Source: an uncultured Gammaproteobacteria bacterium
GTDB lineage: Bacteria > Pseudomonadota > Gammaproteobacteria > Steroidobacterales > Woeseiaceae
DNA: 5,462 nucleotides
Direction of reading: 5' to 3'
Assembly: GCA_938003715.1 (NCBI GenBank)
Contig: CALKYK010000152.1
Span: 1-5,462 of the forward strand
This document shows, in pieces, positions 5,238 through 5,462 of this stretch. Within the stretch, counting starts at the first letter, position 1; the number at the start of each line of letters is the position of its first letter. Below the pieces are notes generated by a model, which had not been told where the DNA came from, did no database searches, and was given only the letters and a program-made list of their open reading frames with translations. A program made the translations under genes and the position numbers.

Positions 5238-5462
5238 TCAGCCATTTCCGGCGTCTCGCGCGCGCACCCACTCGGCGAAGTCGTCTGCCGTCAACGGCTT
5301 GCTGATGTGATACCCCTGCGCGAATTCGCAGCCGAGCTCACGGAGTGCCTCCAGCGTGGCCTCGTTTTCTACGCCCTCTGCGACCACCGACAGGCCGAAA
5401 CTGCGGGCGATGGATATCGCGTGTTCCATGATCTTGCGGTCGTCCTCGTCGTCGAGCATGTT
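5238..5462 (-). CDS. C-terminal end of an EAL-domain protein (cyclic-di-GMP phosphodiesterase)
   Basis: Only the last 74 codons lie in the window; the gene runs off the right edge. Residues NMLDDEDDRKIMEHAISIAR, then SFGLSVVAEGVENEATLEAL, then RELGCEFAQGYHISKPL are the closing part of an EAL domain. The Glu of AEGVE, a metal/catalytic residue in active enzymes, and the Gln of QGY are kept, so this end gives no sign of degeneration. Activity depends on the EAL motif and other metal ligands outside the window. About 16 residues follow the domain, so EAL is the last domain. N-terminal sensor, PAS or GGDEF modules cannot be judged. EAL enzymes degrade cyclic-di-GMP, which controls biofilm and exopolysaccharide in many proteobacteria. 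Confidence 0.88.
   Translation of the reverse strand, partial: NMLDDEDDRKIMEHAISIARSFGLSVVAEGVENEATLEALRELGCEFAQGYHISKPLTADDFAEWVRARDAGNG

Overview
The window is GC-rich, densely coded Gram-negative DNA. Three features point to a gammaproteobacterium: the PA2779/PA2778-type gene pair (named after Pseudomonas aeruginosa loci), the DUF3999 protein, and an outer-membrane barrel related to PagP. The genus cannot be named from this window. There are six protein genes, two of them cut by the window edges. I see no RNA genes, insertion sequences, CRISPR arrays or other mobile elements, and no gene-free stretch longer than about 200 bases.

Layout. (1) At the left edge is the 3' part of a DUF3999 gene on the plus strand (3-1034). 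(2) Converging on it with a 7-base gap is a minus-strand gene (1042-1578) for a secreted PagP-like 8-stranded outer-membrane barrel that keeps the His/Asp/Ser catalytic set. Its upstream region holds a near-perfect sigma-54 promoter (1591-1606) and, about 50 bases further up, TGTAAAGAGTCCCGACA (1657-1673). As I remember it, this is the element bound by the PrsR-type activator of exosortase/PEP-CTERM exopolysaccharide regulons. (3) Upstream of that on the same strand is a membrane PAS sensor with no output domain (1738-2670). (4) Divergent from the sensor is a two-gene plus-strand unit. It encodes a small PA2779-family membrane protein (2870-3259) and a PA2778-family lipoprotein with a C39-like cysteine peptidase domain plus TPR repeats (3277-4227). 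(5) After a 143-base gap with two tandem inverted repeats comes an orphan lipoprotein gene (4371-5237). It meets, with no gap, the 3' end of a minus-strand EAL-domain (cyclic-di-GMP phosphodiesterase) gene that runs off the right edge.

Common thread. Most products are envelope proteins: an outer-membrane enzyme, two lipoproteins, a periplasmic/membrane helical protein and a membrane sensor. The EAL fragment adds second-messenger signalling. The two strongest leads are the sigma-54/PrsR-like control region on a lipid A-modifying-type barrel, and an LPAGG motif just before the membrane segment of the PA2779-like protein. The latter may be a substrate site for the double-glycine-type peptidase fold encoded next door. 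Both functional links are inferences.
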